A DNA stretch of 64,000 nucleotides from Paenibacillus macerans. Its GTDB lineage: Bacteria; Bacillota; Bacilli; Paenibacillales; Paenibacillaceae. The stretch covers positions 124,001 to 188,000 of the forward strand of contig NZ_JAMBOE010000008.1 of assembly GCF_023715465.1 (NCBI RefSeq), read 5' to 3'. A program made the translations under genes and the position numbers. Shown here one piece after another: positions 62,850-64,000 of the stretch. The notes under the pieces are model-generated. The model saw only the letters and a program-made list of their open reading frames with translations. It did no database searches and was not told the origin of the DNA. How positions within the stretch are numbered: position 1 is the stretch's first letter; the number at the start of each line of letters is the position of its first letter.

Positions 62850-64000
62850 GTGAACCAAACGAGCTTATCCGATCCCCGATCAGAAATGGATATACTGCCG
62901 ATTTCACCCGTCTTGGAAACTAATTTGAAATGGCTCGAATCGCGTTTTGAACAATGTGATGATTTATCCATTTTTGAGTGGCACTTTGGACCGGAGCTCC
63001 GGCACATCGCATTTACCGTTTATTTTGATTCGTTAATCGAGCATAAAACATTAAATTATATGAAAACATCGCTTCAGGATCTGGTTCCCCACGAATTAGG
63101 CCCGGCAAATTCCGTCATTCCTGAAGATGTAATTCGCTTTTTCAGCAACCACGGTGTTTCCTCGCAATCGGCCAAGCTTATAAACGATTTACAAGAAGCA
63201 ACGGATCATATCGTTACAGGGCATCTTATTATTTTCTTTAATGGTTGGGAGCAGGCTTTGTCTTACAAAGTTGCTTCACTAATCACCCGGCAAGTCACCG
63301 AACCGAATGCAGAATCCGTAGTTCATGGTCCACGCGAGAGCACCGTTGAAAATTTGCAAAAGAATATCGGTATGTTGCGGCAGCGGCTAAAAACTCCTAA
63401 TTTTAAATTAGAAAAATTTATGCTTGGCGCAGAAACCAAAACAGAAGTGAATATCGCTTATTTGATAAATACGGTTAACTTGGAGGTCTTGGCCGAGTTA
63501 AAAAGGCGAGTTTCCGGAATGAAGCAAGTTAATGTTCTTGATACCTCTTTTGTTGAAGAGTGGATTGAGGATTCGACTTATTCTCCTTTCCCTCAATACC
63601 GCTATACAGAACGGCCGGATACCGCTGCAGCAGCTTTGTTGGATGGCAAAATCCTTGTTCTCGTCGAAGGCACAGGTTCGATTTTAATATGTCCGGGACT
63701 TTTTACGGAAATGTATCAGTCCTCGGAAGACTTCTACCAAAGAAGTATAATGGCCTCGCTAATTCGCATCATGAGGATCATCGCATTTTTTATTGCTTTA
63801 AGTTTGCCTAGCATATATATTGCTTTAACGACTTTTCATCCGGAATTGATTCCCACCGTTCTTTTGCTTGCCATCATGAATGCGCGCGAAGGAATTCCTT
63901 TCCCTGCATTTGTCGAAGCGGCTATCATGGAGTTTTTCTTTGAACTTCTTCGGGAAGCCGGGGCGCGATTGCCAAGGCAGATTGGCGCCACGATCAGTAT
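62850..64000 (+). CDS. Spore germination receptor subunit A (GerA/GerKA-like), partial
   Basis: A gene running off the right edge; 383 residues are visible. The GTG start has GGAGG seven bases upstream. The N-terminal cytosolic domain (about 30-250) contains SVVHGPRESTVENLQKNIGM and LRQRLKTPNFKLEKFMLG, then YTERPDTAAAALLDGKILVL. Near 310-330 the membrane part begins with IMRIIAFFIALSLPSIYIAL, then FHPELIPTVLLLAIMNAREG and PFPAFVEAAIMEFFFELLRE. These are hallmarks of GerA-family A subunits of nutrient receptors in the spore inner membrane. B and C subunits are expected beyond the edge. Confidence 0.93.
   Translation, partial: MNQTSLSDPRSEMDILPISPVLETNLKWLESRFEQCDDLSIFEWHFGPELRHIAFTVYFDSLIEHKTLNYMKTSLQDLVPHELGPANSVIPEDVIRFFSNHGVSSQSAKLINDLQEATDHIVTGHLIIFFNGWEQALSYKVASLITRQVTEPNAESVVHGPRESTVENLQKNIGMLRQRLKTPNFKLEKFMLGAETKTEVNIAYLINTVNLEVLAELKRRVSGMKQVNVLDTSFVEEWIEDSTYSPFPQYRYTERPDTAAAALLDGKILVLVEGTGSILICPGLFTEMYQSSEDFYQRSIMASLIRIMRIIAFFIALSLPSIYIALTTFHPELIPTVLLLAIMNAREGIPFPAFVEAAIMEFFFELLREAGARLPRQIGATIS

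Overview
The window reads as chromosomal DNA of a GC-rich, endospore-forming Firmicute, most likely Paenibacillus or a close relative. Evidence: sporulation and germination genes (spoVB, bofC, a gerA-type receptor subunit, a SpoIID-domain protein), a Gram-positive mtlARFD operon, a hisS-aspS T-box, CymR, ComN, frequent GTG/TTG starts behind strong AGGAGG sites, and intergenic repeat families. No transposase, prophage, rRNA or CRISPR array was seen. The genus is inferred from gene content and protein style.

Layout. 0-5.4 kb: mannitol PTS operon mtlA-mtlR-mtlF-mtlD (minus) with a cre-like site upstream. 5.5-7.5 kb: zinc-ribbon protein, PRC-barrel protein, cysteine desulfurase. 7.6-17 kb: a sugar island with a membrane AraC sensor-regulator, YdjC/ChbG deacetylase, lipoprotein plus two Lpl-type permeases, and a divergent GH125 alpha-mannosidase preceded by a short relic that looks like the start of a GH38 alpha-mannosidase. 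17-23 kb: cymR, mnmA, an MFS exporter with divergent LysR regulator, rarA. 23-28 kb: accessory stretch with a CD3324-type HTH protein, an HNH nuclease, a nest of repeats and helD. 28-46 kb: the block tcdA, aspS, hisS (T-box), dtd, relA, apt, recJ, secF, secD, comN, with a uracil permease and a CDF transporter added. 46-56.4 kb: spoVB, yetF-like DUF421, yrzE-like, yajC, tgt, queA, spoIID-like, ruvB, ruvA, ruvC. 56.9-61.7 kb: iron-siderophore uptake operon with a Btr-like AraC regulator and a Fur-box-like site. 61.8-64 kb: bofC, tRNA-Pro(TGG), and a gerA-type gene running off the right edge.

Gene order follows the Bacillus subtilis ruv-queA-tgt-yajC-spoVB-secDF-recJ-apt-relA-dtd-hisS-aspS-tcdA-rarA-cymR-mnmA neighbourhood, broken by added blocks (sugar island, MFS/LysR, HNH/helD, uracil permease).

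The most unusual signal is intergenic. Five gene-free gaps hold about 180-bp elements, each built from four 25-26 bp modules arranged two plus two. Two copies have exact 50/75/50-bp module spacing and three have 51/72/51 (one 51/71/51), although the DNA between modules has diverged. There are also two copies of a 226/264-bp MITE-like repeat with terminal inverted repeats and a probable third fragment at the hisS stop codon, a 189-bp inverted-repeat element in the apt leader, and a 24-bp tandem repeat starting on the helD stop codon.
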